A stretch of 64,000 bases of DNA. Origin: Nageia nagi. Lineage: Eukaryota > Pinophyta. Position 1 is the stretch's first letter; every line of letters starts with the position of its first letter. The position numbers and the translations under genes are program-made. Below, piece by piece: positions 34,701-47,099 of this stretch. Below the pieces are notes generated by a model. It worked only from the letters and a program-made list of their open reading frames with translations, searched no databases and was not told the origin of the DNA. The stretch lies in NCBI GenBank assembly GCA_050084985.1, contig JBITNC010000001.1:97340001-97404000 (forward strand), in the 5' to 3' direction.

Positions 34701-35458
34701 TGAAATCTAGGCTATCTAAGAGAATTTTTGGCACTACTTCTAGTTAGTCTGCATTCTAGAGGTGCTAGGGTTCCAAATATTGATTGGTTGATAGCAAAGT
34801 CACCAATAAGGTTAAAAGAACCTTATAATCTTGAAAGATTTAATTGATAACCCACCAAACAAAGCTATCAAGCCTAACTACACCTACTAAATATAGAATT
34901 TAGATCATTTATCCAATTAATCATGCCAAAAATGGAACTTGCTACTATTGATCGGTATATCATAACTTCAAAGGGTTTGTTCTAGTTATGTTCTCCATTG
35001 CCTACAATGGTAGGTTCCTTAAAAGAGCAAAAGGTGGTGGGGATATGCTTGTGTTGGTTTTCTACTCAATCTCTAGTTTATAGGTCAGTTCCTATCTATT
35101 TTAAGGTTAAAAGTAACTAAAAAGAAATTAAATGATAAAGAGTTATAGACAAGAAACAAATAAATAAAAAGAGATTTAAAACAAGAAATATACAATCCTA
35201 GGCATTACAGCATAAATAGCAATCCATGGTTAAGATCAAGAATAGTAAGCTATCTCGCACCTAAGGTTCTTGCAATCACAATACATAGCCATAATTTGAA
35301 GAAAACATTTCACACATAATCATTCACAAAAGTAATAAATAGCCATTTTGTTGCCAGAGAGTAAAGCATTATCTATTTGTATTATCATATGTGAATACAT
35401 CTTATAGATTTGAGTAAATTTGCTAAAATGTCCTACCTTTTTGCTCTCTAAAAGTTAG

Positions 35459-35468
35459 CTATTTATAC
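35459..35468 (-). promoter_or_regulatory. TATA box in F's 5' LTR
   Basis: GTATAAATAG on the minus strand, within the LTR segment that is deleted from the other copy, so only this LTR keeps a promoter. Confidence 0.6.
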
Positions 35469-36049
35469 ATCCTTCCCCCATTCTTGGGTGGTTGTGTTTC
35501 ATTAATATACATAATTACTTGCATTAAATGAAGTAATTAAAATAGTACTATTTACAATAAATTCTACAACTATGTTAGATTACATAATGAATAAGTACTA
35601 ACAACATGACTATTTGAGAATTTACAATTTTTGAACAATAATATCCATAGAGTTGAAATCCTTCTAACATGTTATTGACTGATTCTTCTTCGACCATATA
35701 ACTGATTAAAGATGGCACTGTAGCTATCTGAATAATTATTTATCTATAAATTGATGGTACAATTTGGTACTATGCTCTATTAGTTGCTATCTACTTCTCT
35801 GCAACCTTTATGATCTCTACTGTAGATGTCAATAATTAGAGTAATGGTGGTTGGTAAACATTATGTCAACTTGGTTTGAGAAGAAACTACTATTTTTATA
35901 TAGAAATGAGTTGGTGTTGACATATTAATAGGGTTCCAAATGTCAAACACTTAAGATAAAGTGGACCTGAGTGTTTTTTCTTATACATTACTCTTACTTT
36001 TGCTTGGTGGGTTCTATTTTCTATGTTTAGGCTTTATTGATGATCTAGC

Positions 36050-36415
36050 TCTTTCAAAACCTATTAATTTTATTAAAAACTATGACATTATCACTTAGAA
36101 TCAATGGGCTCTATTTGATGTCTTCATAAATCTTCATCTGCCATTACTTATTTTGGGACTCACTGATTTCAACCAAAAATTATAACATCATCACTCAGAA
36201 TCGATAGGCTCTATTTGATGTCTTCATAAATCTTCACTTGCCATTGCTTATTTTGGGACCCATTAATTTCAATTAAAAATTATGACATCATCACTCAAAA
36301 TCGATGGGTTCTATTTGATGTATTCATAAATCTTCACCTAGCCATTACTTATTTTGGGACCCATTAATTTTATTTAAAAATTATGACATCATCACTCAAA
36401 ATCGATGGGCTCTGT
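36050..36415. repeat. Four ~100-bp tandem repeats in F's 5' LTR
   Basis: Homologous to 25478-25830, with units near 36057, 36165, 36267 and 36368. The array predates the insertion because both LTRs have it. Confidence 0.9.
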
Positions 36416-37479
36416 TATATGTCTTGGATTTCAATTTATACAACTCCTAGACTCTTGTATTAATAATTCTTGGACACTCTTATTTACAATTCTTAGATAT
36501 TCTAAGCAAATAAATATAACTCTTGAACGCTTGTATTTATAATTTCCAAGAACTCTAAGAGAAAGAAATGAGAATAAAAAGAATTAATAAGAATAAAAGA
36601 ATAATTTTGTATTACCCCATTTCAAAATGTAATTCTAAAAGAATGCAATAGTCATTAATCATAATTGGTTTCACTGTAAGTGTAGTCAATCAACATTGAG
36701 TTGACATATGAGCCTCCATGAGCCTGCCCACAAGAAGTAAGTAACTTGCACTCTCAAGATAAAACTTGCAAGCTACTAGAAGCTTATAAACAAGATCAAT
36801 TAGATACATCATATAATATTCATATCAATTATAAAATAAATAAACTAAGTAATTTCATCCATAAATTGATCAATGATGCACTATAAATCATCATAAATAT
36901 AACAATCCAATACTTATATTCATTTTTTATATATAAAAACATGTATTGATCAATCAACAAAAAATTATATATGCATATATAAGTTAATCACATATGGATA
37001 ACCAAATAGTTCTAATAAATACATACTGATTCTTCACATAGCGATAACAAAATAAAATGTACCATGAGTTTTTCATACAAAATAAATTAACCACAAAGGT
37101 GTACATTTAGATTAATACTATACAATAAAAAAGAGCCTCTTAGGGATGATGTTGTTATCACAAACATGAATTCAACCTTCACTCCCCCTTAAGGACAACT
37201 TTACTACCATAACAAACTTTCAAAATGTGCATAACAAAATTTCCAATATGGTTAATGAATAAATTAAAGAGATAATGTTAGATAACAAAGCTATAGTTGT
37301 TGCATTAAAAACTTTCTTCTTGATATAATATGCTTAGATTTGAGGTACACTATAAGTCATCACTAAGATGCTAAGTCCATACTTATAGTTACCAAACAAA
37401 ATAATGTATAAATATAGTATACAAATCAAATAAAAGTTTAACAACTTTATTAAGAAAGAAAAAATTACAATGGATTCAC

Positions 37480-38627
37480 CAAGAATTCAATATTTACTCC
37501 CTTTTTGAGGGTAACTTCACCAATCCAATAGACTTCCTAAGCTTATAGAATTGAGTTTTAGAAAGGGCCTTAGTGAACAAATCAATAGAATTTAAGATTG
37601 ATGGACAATACTACAAGTGTAGAAGACCATCCATAACCTTCTCTATGATGAAGTGGGTTTAGATTTTTACATGCTTTGTTCTTTGATGAAAAATAGGATT
37701 CTTTGCCAAAGCAATAGCTGATTTATTATCTAAAAAAATTTGAATGGATGAACTTGTTCATACCCTATTTATTTCAAAATATACCTCATCTAAATGGCTT
37801 CTTAGGCTTCAACTAACATTGCACGATATTCAACCTTAGTGGTGGAGAGACTAGTAGTAGGCTACTTCTTAGATGCTTAAGAGATAGTACCTAAACCAAT
37901 GCTAAACATATAAGCAGAGGTTGATTTTCTATCATCTCTATCTCCTCCATAGTCAAAATTTGAGAATCCTAAGAGAATAAATGAGGGCAACTTATCATAC
38001 TTGAGATTAAGATCTTTAGTGCTCGTAACATACCTCAAATTTTGCTTAATAGCATTAAAGTGCTCAACATATGGCTTTTGCATAAAGTAAGCCATAAAAA
38101 TTCTTGGTAAAATTAATATATGGCCTCGAGATATCCAAATAAAGAAAACTACCAATTAATTATCTATAAGCCATAGCATCTACAAACTGAGAGTTGAAAC
38201 TAAGAGACAAAGTGATTTCAAGAGATACTAGGATTGTAGCATGCTTGCACTCCTCCATTCCAAACTTTTGCAAGATATCTAAGATATACTTAGATTAACT
38301 AAGGTAAGTACAATCTTTATATTGGTACACTTGTATACCAAGATAGTACTACAATAGATTAAGATCAATTATTTCAAAAATTACCTTAAGTTTGGATATG
38401 TAGTCTTATATGAGGATCATATTATTTCTTGTAAGCAACAGATCATCCACATAGAGAAGAATCAAAATTAAGTCTTGTCCTTTGTTGAGAATATAAAAAT
38501 ATGTTCAAAGAAGCATTTAGAAAAATCAATTTTCTCAAAGTATCTTGAAATCTTTTTGTACCAAGCCTTTGGTGCTTACTTAAGTCCATACAGATACTTC
38601 TTTAACTTATATACAAAAGCTTCTTTA
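37480..38627 (-). pseudogene. RNase H and partial reverse transcriptase of element C
   Basis: The open stretch 37877-38155 reads YFMQKPYVEHFNAIKQNLRY, DYGGDRDDRKSTSAYMFS and GLGTIS, the copia RNase H. Upstream on this strand the active-site segment reads LLYVDDLLLTRN (about 38436-38470) with YVDD intact, and YLYGLK at about 38575-38600. The protein is cut at 38627. Frameshifts are present. Confidence 0.85.
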
Positions 38628-39041
38628 CTTTCAACATCAATACAATAGCATAATAACTAAATCCAATCATACAAATAACATAAGATATAAAGTGATTCCT
38701 CTCTCCTTGGGAGTATATCCATTAACTAAGATCTTATTCTCAAGGACCTCTCATACAAAATTTCTTCTCTCTCTCACACTCTAAACCTATAGCAAAGCTT
38801 GCATTACAATTGTAACTAAAGAAAGGGAGGGTTCTTCTCTTTTTATAAGAAGAAACCCACTTTATAATTAATCTCTTTTCTATTTTTAATCTTTTATCTA
38901 TTTTTAAAATTATACCTATTTTTAATCCTTCTCCTATTTGTATTCCTTTAATACTTTAAGGTATCTAATGATCCTTTAACTATTAAGTGAATTTATATTA
39001 AAAAAAAAATATTACATAATATTACATTATAAATTCTAACA
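38628..39041 (-). repeat. 3' LTR of element D, outer end missing
   Basis: Matches 41815-42214; the first ~55 bases of the outer edge are absent and replaced by C's reverse transcriptase at the shared string ACTTTCAAC. Confidence 0.85.
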
Positions 39042-39145
39042 TCTTTTTTAATGTAATATTGGGATAGAGCATAGAGAACAGAATAAAGATAGAGTAAGAG
39101 AGAGTTCTCCTTCAAAGAGATACAAGCAAAGATGAGAACTTTACA

Positions 39146-39390
39146 TTACAGAAGGGTGATCCTTTTAACTACTCTATTAAAATTTGCAACCATAGAGAAA
39201 GGTGAATTTTTTAACTACTCCATCAAAAACTTTGTGACTATGAAGAAATGCTAACCTTTTAACTACTTTATCAAAAATTTACAATTATGAAGAAGATGAA
39301 CCTTTTAACTACTCCATCAAAAATTTTCTATTATGGAGAAGGGAGAACCTTTTAACTACTCCATCAAAAATTTAAAATTATAGATATCAT
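39146..39390 (-). repeat. Five 47-bp tandem repeats replacing gag-pol in D
   Basis: Each unit contains CCTTTTAACTACTCCATCAA (with small variation), then AAATTT and TATGGAGAAG-like text. The array lies between the 3' region and the leader, exactly where the coding region would be. Related units appear inside E at 44280-44400. Confidence 0.85.
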
Positions 39391-41745
39391 CAAATGCACT
39401 ATCATTATTTAGCAAGAGTTTTCATCCAACCAAGGATACAAGAAAAAATTTATAATTATATAAACTAATATGCACATTTTCATCACAATCCATAAAAAAA
39501 TGATCATTAAAACATATGCATCATTATTGCAAACTAAATCTTTACATGAGAAAAGATAATCAAATATACATATATCCAACATATTATCATCCCTAAGTAC
39601 CACTCTAAGGAGAGTATATTTGATGTTATTTTTTTATAAATTAGGCCTTCAATTAGATGCCCTCAAGGAGCTCAAGTCTTACCAATCCTCAACCAGTTCA
39701 CTGTGTAGTGATATACTCTCATAAGGAGAAGTACTAGCTATTTTTTAAGGTTGTGATGTATGTTGTATCAACCAAATTAATTATTTTGATTAAATTTTTT
39801 ATTTTTTTCTCTTAGATTATTAGGATAATCCCTCAATAAAAGGGCAAACATATGGTATCACTACACATATGTTTGTCACCTATATGGAGTTAAGTCTAGA
39901 CCAATAGAAGACTTAGAGTCAATTAAGAAGTATAAACTTTTCACCATTTAGATCATTAGATTAAAAGGCTCCATTCCACCTTATCTCACCTCATGGCTTT
40001 CCAAACAAGTCATGTTGCTAAAAAAATATGCAAATGTGTTCATTTTAGAGGGAAATTTTTTTAATATTTACGTACTTTGCATATAAAGTAAAAGTGCAAA
40101 ACAAATAAAGTGCTTTGAAAATGAAACTACATCTCACATCATCCCTAAGTATGAACCAAAGAGTCTAATGGGTTTTGTTACAAATCCTAATGGAACTCTT
40201 TACACAAGGTTCATTAATTTTAACTATAAATGAGTCTAAAAATTCAATGGGTTTTGTCACAACCCCTAATGAAACTCTTTACAAAAGGTTCATTAATTTT
40301 AACAATAAATTTATAAAAAATATGGAATTCTCTCCCTTGTTACTTAAAAAAATGAACTTAAAATAATTCTTTTATTTGCAATTTTAATATCAAAAGTAAG
40401 GTAAAAATATTTAAAAAAACTTTATCCATTCATATGCATTAGGACAAAATATTTAAATCACGCATTAAAAAATTCTATCCACTTAGTAAGAACATGCATT
40501 TGAAAAATTAAAGTATGCAAAAAAATTTATCCAATCACATGTGTGAATCAAACATGCATTAAGATAAAATATTGTTAACTCATGCATACATAATTAATCC
40601 ATGCATAATTAATTAACAATAATCCATGCATTTAACTTTAACCTATGCATGCATAATTAATTTTCCACTTTTATCTTAAAAAATATGTTTCAAATAAATT
40701 CCTTAAAAATAATTTGCACTTAAACTAAAAGGATAATTTTAGCAAATAAATAACTCTTAGGCTAAAAAAAAACTTAAAAATAACCAAAAAAATAATTCAA
40801 CTTTGATTCAAAAATAATCCCTCATATTAAAAAACTTTACCCCTATATTTTAAAAAAGGATTTCCCTTTTTTAAGCAATGTAACTAAAAAATATAAGAAC
40901 TATTTTATTTCAAAATATATATATATAACTTTAATTAATTAATTATTTTTTAAAAATAAAAAATATTTTAAAAAGAGAGGCCACAGCACCGTACATAGCC
41001 CCTAAGGAGGGTTGGTTGGTAGTGCATCGTGCACAACCCTCCAAAGGGAGCTGCTCAGTTAGGCACCTGCCATACATAGCCCCTAGAGGGGGCATGCCTG
41101 CTGGCAGTGGTCACCTTTTTTTTAAATAAAAATGTTTTTTTATTTTATATATAAAAACTTTATTTATATAAACAAAAACTATTTTTTTAATATAAAAAAC
41201 ATAAAACATAAAATAAAAAATTTGTGTTTTTTAATAATATATAAAAAATAGTTTTATAAATAAAAAATATAGTTTTATAAAAAATTGTAAAAATTTTACA
41301 AGCTTACTAGCATAGTAAAATTTTGTAAAAATAACACTATAGTACAAAAATTGCAAAGATTTTACTCAATTCTCCATTAAGTAAAAACTTGCAAATTTAA
41401 TATATAATAATCTATTATTGCTAAATTTAAGTAAATTTATTTAAAACATATTATTGCTACACATTAAGTAATTTTACTTTAAAAAATTGCAACTAATAAA
41501 CTAAAATAATGCATAGCAATAACATAAATTAAACTAACATGTTAGTATAGCGATTTATTATCTACTTTAATCAAATTTTGCTATCCTTAACTTCATTCTC
41601 ATGGAACCAAAAAAATGTTAGTAATAAAAGCAAAATTTGATAAAGAAGAGGTAGGAGATTATATATTCAATTTACCTCAACAAAGTATATGGAGAAAGAG
41701 GAGGAATGAACCTTCTAAGATGTTGAAATGAAGCCTCCAAGAATA
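39391..41745 (-). other. 5' leader of element D
   Basis: The reverse complement follows A's leader: the CAACATGACTTGTTTGG segment (about 39990-40020), the duplicated CAAAACCCATTGGACTC-like block (about 40155-40200 and 40235-40285) and a GC-rich island at about 40975-41115. No coding sequence is visible. Confidence 0.75.
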
Positions 41746-41757
41746 GCTCTGATACCA
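41746..41757 (-). other. Primer binding site of element D
   Basis: TGGTATCAGAGC on the minus strand, two bases inside the 5' LTR, initiator-Met type. Confidence 0.9.
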
Positions 41758-41759
41758 CT

Positions 41760-42214
41760 TGAAAAAATTAACCCTTTCTAAATTAACTTCTAATCTTTCA
41801 AGATCTTAAGAAGGCACTTTCAACATCAATATAATAGCATAATAACTAAAGTTAATCATATAAATAACATAATATATAAAATGATTTCTCCCTTTTTGAA
41901 AGTATGTCCACTAACTAAGATCTTATTCTCAAAGATCTTTCTTACAAAATCTTTTCTTTCTCTCACACTCTAAACCTATAACAAAGCTTGCATTACAATT
42001 GTGTAACTAAAGAAAAGGAAAGTTTTTCTTTTTTTATAAGAAAAAACTCACTCTATAATTAATCATTTTTTTATTTTTAATCTTTTACTTATTTTTAATT
42101 TTTTTTTTTATTTTTATTCATTTAATACTTTAAGGTATCTAATGATACTTCAAGTATTAAGTGAATTTACATTAAAGAAAAATATTACACGATATTACAT
42201 TACAAATTCTAATA
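41760..42214 (-). repeat. 5' LTR of element D
   Basis: Minus strand starts TATTAGAATTTG (TG mutated to TA) and ends AATTTTTTCA. Same family as A, B and C. Confidence 0.88.
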
Positions 42215-42587
42215 AGTAGTTCTTAAAAACCTATCATAAATCCTTTAAATTTTAAATGATATGTAAAATAAAAAAGTGAAAAGGCATAGCTCTTTACCTT
42301 CCAAATGTTTTTAGGGCTCTCTTTTTTTTCTTTTTTCTCTATTTTTTTCCTCAAATTCAAGGAATAGATTAAAATACCCTTTTTAATTTTTCACCTAAAT
42401 ATATCAAATTTGGCTTATTAATATCTTAAGGGTAAAATTAATCATTTTCAAGATATACTACTAAAATATTATAAATTCATCTTATAATATTTTTGAAACA
42501 TAAACTAAATTATTAAATCTAGATAACATTAATATTATGTTATATACCAAGTATTAATAATACACATAATAATTAATACATAAAGTT
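42215..42587 (+). repeat. Repeat R1, copy 3 (right half)
   Basis: Matches about 2409-2745 directly. It ends at AAGTT (42583-42587), the target-site duplication of E, and originally continued into R2 at 47100. Confidence 0.8.
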
Positions 42588-43070
42588 TGATGGAATTGAA
42601 AGATTTCATAAATCAAGATCACCTTGAAATTTTTTTAACAAATCTAATATTCATCTTTCTATCAAAGTAATAATTAATTACATAAAAAATAACATATCAT
42701 ATATAGTGGTTCCTCTATCTCTTGGAAGTACATTCACTTTGAACTATTAGTCTATTATTTCTCACAAAATAACTCTCTTACAAATTCTTAAAAATTCTTC
42801 TATAAAGCTCTTAAAAGAGTATCTATATAAGATAAGTATTACCATGTTTAATCAAGTTACATACTAAGAGGGGTACCTCCATATTTATAACAAGAAACCC
42901 ACCTTTTAACCTTCTTTTTACCTAAAGGTAAGGCTAAAGGTGTTTCTATATATATTATTCTTTTAATATTTATTCTCTTAATATTTTAAGGTATCTAAAG
43001 CTACTTTAAATATAAAATAAAATTATATTAAAGAGAAATATTACACAATATTACATGACAATTTTCAACA
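42588..43070 (-). repeat. 3' LTR of element E
   Basis: Plus strand begins TGATGGAATTG and ends ATTTTCAACA. It pairs with 46619-47099. Confidence 0.9.
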
Positions 43071-46000
43071 CTTTCGCTTAATACAATATTGGATAGAGAA
43101 TCAAAAAGATAGAGAAAGAGTAAGAGAAAATTCTCCTCCATAGAGATACAAGTGGAGTTGAGAATTTTTTATATCTGTGAGAAAGCAATAGAATATATAT
43201 GATTCTACAATATCTCAACTACTTAACCATTTTAACAAATAGTTTTACAATGTAATCATTAATCAAAAAATAATTTTTTTATAAAAAAGTAGTCATTCGA
43301 TAACATGTTGATATGATGAGCCTTTATGAGCTTACATACCTAAAGTAACTTACAATCTCAAGAAGAATCTGCAAGCTACAAGTAACTCATAAATAAGATC
43401 AATTAGATACATCATATATAGTCATATAAGATAGATGTCATTCATAAATTAATCAAAAATACTAATTTATCATATATACATAATATTAAAGATAACATAT
43501 ATCATCAACTATATATCACATGTGTGTATTTAAAAAATGTATCAACTATAAAATTATATCAATATCATATGTGCACAATACTATCAAAGGTACAATCAAT
43601 TAAGTGATATAAATGCATTTTCAACCAAAGATATAAAAAATATCATCAATTTTTATAAAAAAATTAATTTTTGATTTTTATATTTATTTATTTTAAATTA
43701 TTATTTTGTATTTATTAAGGGTATATGAACATGTCATCATATTATAATATTTCATAATTTAATTTACCTCCTTGATGATAATTTCACCAAATAAATACTT
43801 ACATGACCATTTTATCTTTATTATGTCACAAATGATCAAATGTCATCTTGATTAAACCACTAAGTCAAAATTTTTAAAGTATAACCACTTGACTAAATCA
43901 AAATTTATAAGCCACAAATGTCAACTTGATCAAATATAAAATTAAGATTTATAAAATAAAATATAAACTACAAATGCCAACTTAACAAAATATAAAGTCA
44001 AGATTTACAAAATAAAATATAAGCTACATATATAAGTTCTTATCTATTTACAAACATATTGATTTGGAAGTTTAAATTCTTCTTCAATAATATTATAGCA
44101 TAGATGAAAAAAAAATCATAAAATACCATCTTGACTACTACTTCAAGATGCATAAATCATAAAATATTAACTTAACTATGCTACTAATCAAGATGCATAT
44201 AATAAAATTTGATAACATTAATCTATTAATATAGATTCAAATTTTATCAAACAATTACAATTTTAAAAGAAAAAAAAATTTAACCATTCCAATAATATGT
44301 AATCATGGATAAGGTTGAATCTTTTTAACCACTCTAACAATGTAGTTATAAAGAAGGGCAAACTTTTTTAACTACTCTATTTACTACAACTTGCTAACAA
44401 ATAGCAATGTGAAAATCAATCTATCATCATAAATAAAATTTTTAAACAAGAAAATATAGTGGTATTAATCTATAAATATAGATAAACATCTCAATCATAG
44501 AAGTATAGTGGCATCAATCCATAAATATGGATATTCTTCTAAAATATGAAAGTATAGAAGTATTAATCTATAAATATTTTCAAACATGAAAGTATGCTTA
44601 GATTTTTATACTCCTTAAGAGTAACTTTTATCAAAAAAATTTGTTGCAATTACTAATCTCTACAAATGTAGGAAGGAACGTACATTTTCTAAAGGTACTT
44701 GTACACTTTTATTTTAAAGCAAAAAAAAATTTATGTAAAAGTAATCAATAGTGAATTATCTTCAATAAATCTTATAGAAAAAATTTTAAAACTTTGCATT
44801 CCAACAAGTATATTATCTAATGTACACAAAATTTTTAAGTATTAATGCACAATAATTTCAATGTTGAAAAAATTTATAAACTTTACTCTAACAAAAATTT
44901 ATGTTCAACCAAAAAAATATCCATACAACATAGGATTAATGTGCACAAATAAGAATATGTGCATAACTAAAATATTTTCATTCAATATAGGATTAAAAAA
45001 ATGAGGATAGTTTGAAAAAAAATTGCATAAACTTTTACTTCAAACAATATGCATATAAGAAATATCCATATTAACTATCAATTTATAATTCAATGCACAT
45101 TAAGCATACTAAGATTTTTGCAATATAAATTAATATAAGCAATAAAGATAGTGCATATCAAAATTTAAAAGAAATTTTTACCTAAACTTTCACATTATAC
45201 ACATTCAAGCACTATATGTTTTCATCTAATTAAAGAGATAAATTATATACATAAATTAGCCATCCAAGCATAATAGTAACATAATATGCATAACCAAGTA
45301 TAACAAGTATAAATTTTTATAACATAGTGCAACTTCTCGTCTTTTCTTTGTTATTGAAACAACAAAACATCATAAATTAACATAAGAAAAAAATTGCATT
45401 AAAGGAAGTGTAAAATTAAAATAGTTTGCAAAGTATTTGACATTATATAAAAAAATAAGTATTACCTTCAAAAATTTATCTCACTTGATAAATTAGTCCA
45501 ATTTTACTTTGAAAGTTTGTTATACTTGCAATAATTATACATTTAAATAAATAAATTTTACGCTAAGATAAAAATTTAGCAAATAAAAAAAATTTCATAC
45601 ATTAAAAAATAAATATAAATATAATTTAATCCATACTTAAAAATAAGTAATTATCAATAATTTAAATCTTTACTTTAAAAATTGCACCATACTTTAAGAT
45701 GCTAAAATTAAAAAAGTAACTCATTAAAAAAATTAGAAAATCCATCTTCTTTTTTTTAACTCATTAAAGATTCTTCTTTAAAAAAAATGATAAAAGGAGC
45801 TCATATTAAATATGTTAAAATTAAAAAAAAGTAACTCATTAAAAAATTAGAAAGTCCACTTTTCTTTTTTTTAACTCATTAAAGATTTTTCCTTTTTTAA
45901 AAAAAGAATAAAAAATTCATTAAAGATGGTAAAATTAAGAAAGCAACTCTTTTTTTTCTTAAAAAAAAATTGTATTTAAAAAAAAATTTAATTATTATTA

Positions 46001-46091
46001 TTTAACAATAAAAATAAAAAATCTATTTTTTATTAATAATAAAATTATATTTTTTTAAAATATTAAAAAAATTAAAAAATTTAGTGTGGTG

Positions 46092-46127
<36 letters not shown>

Positions 46128-46603
46128 CAAATTTTTCATATATAAAAAAATTGCAAGCTTTTGTAACTTTACTTGTTACAAAAAAAATATGTAACCTTTC
46201 TTAATATAGTAAGATAATATTTTAAATTTCTTGCTAAAAAGGAATTTTTATTACAAAAATCATAAATTAGATTTTTGTAAGCTTGCAATTTAGTAAAAAA
46301 AATTAGAAGCACTAATTTTTTTTAAGATCTTAGATTCTAACCATATACCATATGTTAGATCTAACTTCAAATACTACTAACATGTTACTAACATAAAAAT
46401 ATTAGATCTTAGATAATTACTGTAGCATAAACATGTTAGTATAGATATCAAATTTTAACTTCAAATTAAAAAATTGGAATAGATTAATCATTGAAGTTTT
46501 AAATAAAAAATTGAAATAAGTTTAGAGATTAGATATACCTTAAATTTGAGGAGAGTTACCTCAAACTTACCAAGTAGAAGTTTGAGAAGATTACCACAAG
46601 AAT
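43071..46603 (-). other. Non-coding interior of element E
   Basis: No protein readable. It contains 3'-region remnants (43071-43420), 41-47-bp units similar to D's array (44280-44400), loosely repeated phrases such as AGTATAGTGGCATCAATC (44450-44570), and a TA microsatellite (46093-46124). Confidence 0.7.
46093..46124. repeat. TA microsatellite
   Basis: A pure TA run in the leader region of E, at a position comparable to the TA runs in A's leader. Confidence 0.95.
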
Positions 46604-46616
46604 GGCTCTAATACCA
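46604..46616 (-). other. Primer binding site of element E
   Basis: TGGTATTAGAGCC on the minus strand: initiator-Met type with one C-to-T change. Confidence 0.88.
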
Positions 46617-46618
46617 CT

Positions 46619-47099
46619 TGATAGAATTGAAAGATTTTATAAAACAAAATCATCTTAAAATTATTTAACAAATCTAACATTCATCCTTCTAAAAAAGTAA
46701 TAATCAATCATAAAAAAATAATACATCATGTATAATGGTTTTTCCATCTCTTGAGAGTACATTCACTTTGAACCATCATTTTATTATTTCTCACAAGATA
46801 ACTTTTTTACGAATTCTCAAAAATTCTTCTACAAAGTTTTTACAAGAGTATCTCTACAAGATAAGCATTACCATGCTTCATCAAGTTACATAATGAGAAG
46901 AGTACCTCTTTATTTATAAGAATAAATCCATCCTTTAACCTTCCTTTTACCTAGAGATAAGGTTAAAAGTGTTTATATATTTATTCTTCTTTTTATATTT
47001 ATTTTTTTAATATTTTAAGGTATCTTAATATACTTTAAGTATTAAGTGAATTTATATTAAAGAGAAATATTACACAATATTACATTACAATTTTTAACA
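46619..47099 (-). repeat. 5' LTR of element E
   Basis: Plus strand begins TGATAGAATTG and ends TTTTTAACA, followed by the AAGTT duplication. Confidence 0.9.

Larger units (their letters stand above)
25128..36647 (-). mobile_element. Ty3/gypsy element F with two RNase H domains and a long 3' ORF
   Basis: An 11.5-kb element on the minus strand, inserted in the 3' region of C. From its 5' end: LTR 34956-36647, gag (about 34700-33200), protease (about 32825-32560), an RVT_3-type RNase H (32260-32020), reverse transcriptase (31450-30600), a second RNase H fragment (30600-30310), an unassigned gap, a long degenerate ORF (29850 to about 26450), and LTR 25128-26065. No integrase is seen. Protein style (IVQHTIELELD-like and CVDF-like motifs) places it near the plant Tat/Athila-type branch. 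The left flank and right flank do not give a clear target-site duplication. Confidence 0.85.
34956..36647 (-). repeat. 5' LTR of gypsy element F, full length
   Basis: About 1.69 kb. Minus strand begins TGCATTCTTTTAG and ends near GTTATGATATA. It includes the ~840 bp absent from the other LTR and four ~100-bp tandem repeats (about 36050-36415). Confidence 0.85.
24551..38627 (-). mobile_element. Copia element C, 5' half missing, split by gypsy element F
   Basis: On the minus strand: a 3' LTR (24551-24938, outer end missing), polypurine tract ATTAAAGGGGAT (24939-24950) and 3' untranslated DNA to 25127. Then the gypsy insertion, then the rest of the 3' region (36648-37470), RNase H and the C-terminal part of reverse transcriptase to 38627. 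There C is joined to the truncated LTR of D. Gag, protease, integrase and the 5' LTR are absent. Confidence 0.85.
38628..42214 (-). mobile_element. Element D, copia derivative without coding sequence
   Basis: On the minus strand: 5' LTR 41760-42214, primer site, a leader homologous to the leaders of A and B (about 41745 down to 39390), a 47-bp tandem repeat array where gag-pol should be, about 100 bases of 3' region, a polypurine tract (ATTAAAAAAGA near 39042) and a truncated 3' LTR. The layout is that of a large retrotransposon derivative needing helper proteins. It lies inside repeat R1 on the right and is fused to C on the left. Confidence 0.78.
42588..47099 (-). mobile_element. Element E, coding-free LTR element with intact target duplication
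   Basis: LTRs 42588-43070 and 46619-47099 match over their length, flanked by a perfect AAGTT duplication (42583-42587 and 47100-47104). The primer site is at 46604-46616 and the polypurine-like tract ATTAAGCGAAAG at 43071-43082. The 3.5-kb interior is extremely AT-rich and shows no gag or pol in any frame. The start of the interior next to the 3' LTR resembles the copia 3' region of A and H. This is a large retrotransposon derivative related to, but diverged from, the A-D family. Confidence 0.88.

Noticed and set aside
39146-39390. CRISPR-like array of regularly spaced repeats
   Set aside because: The 47-bp units are contiguous and diverged, without unique spacers, and lie inside a plant LTR element.
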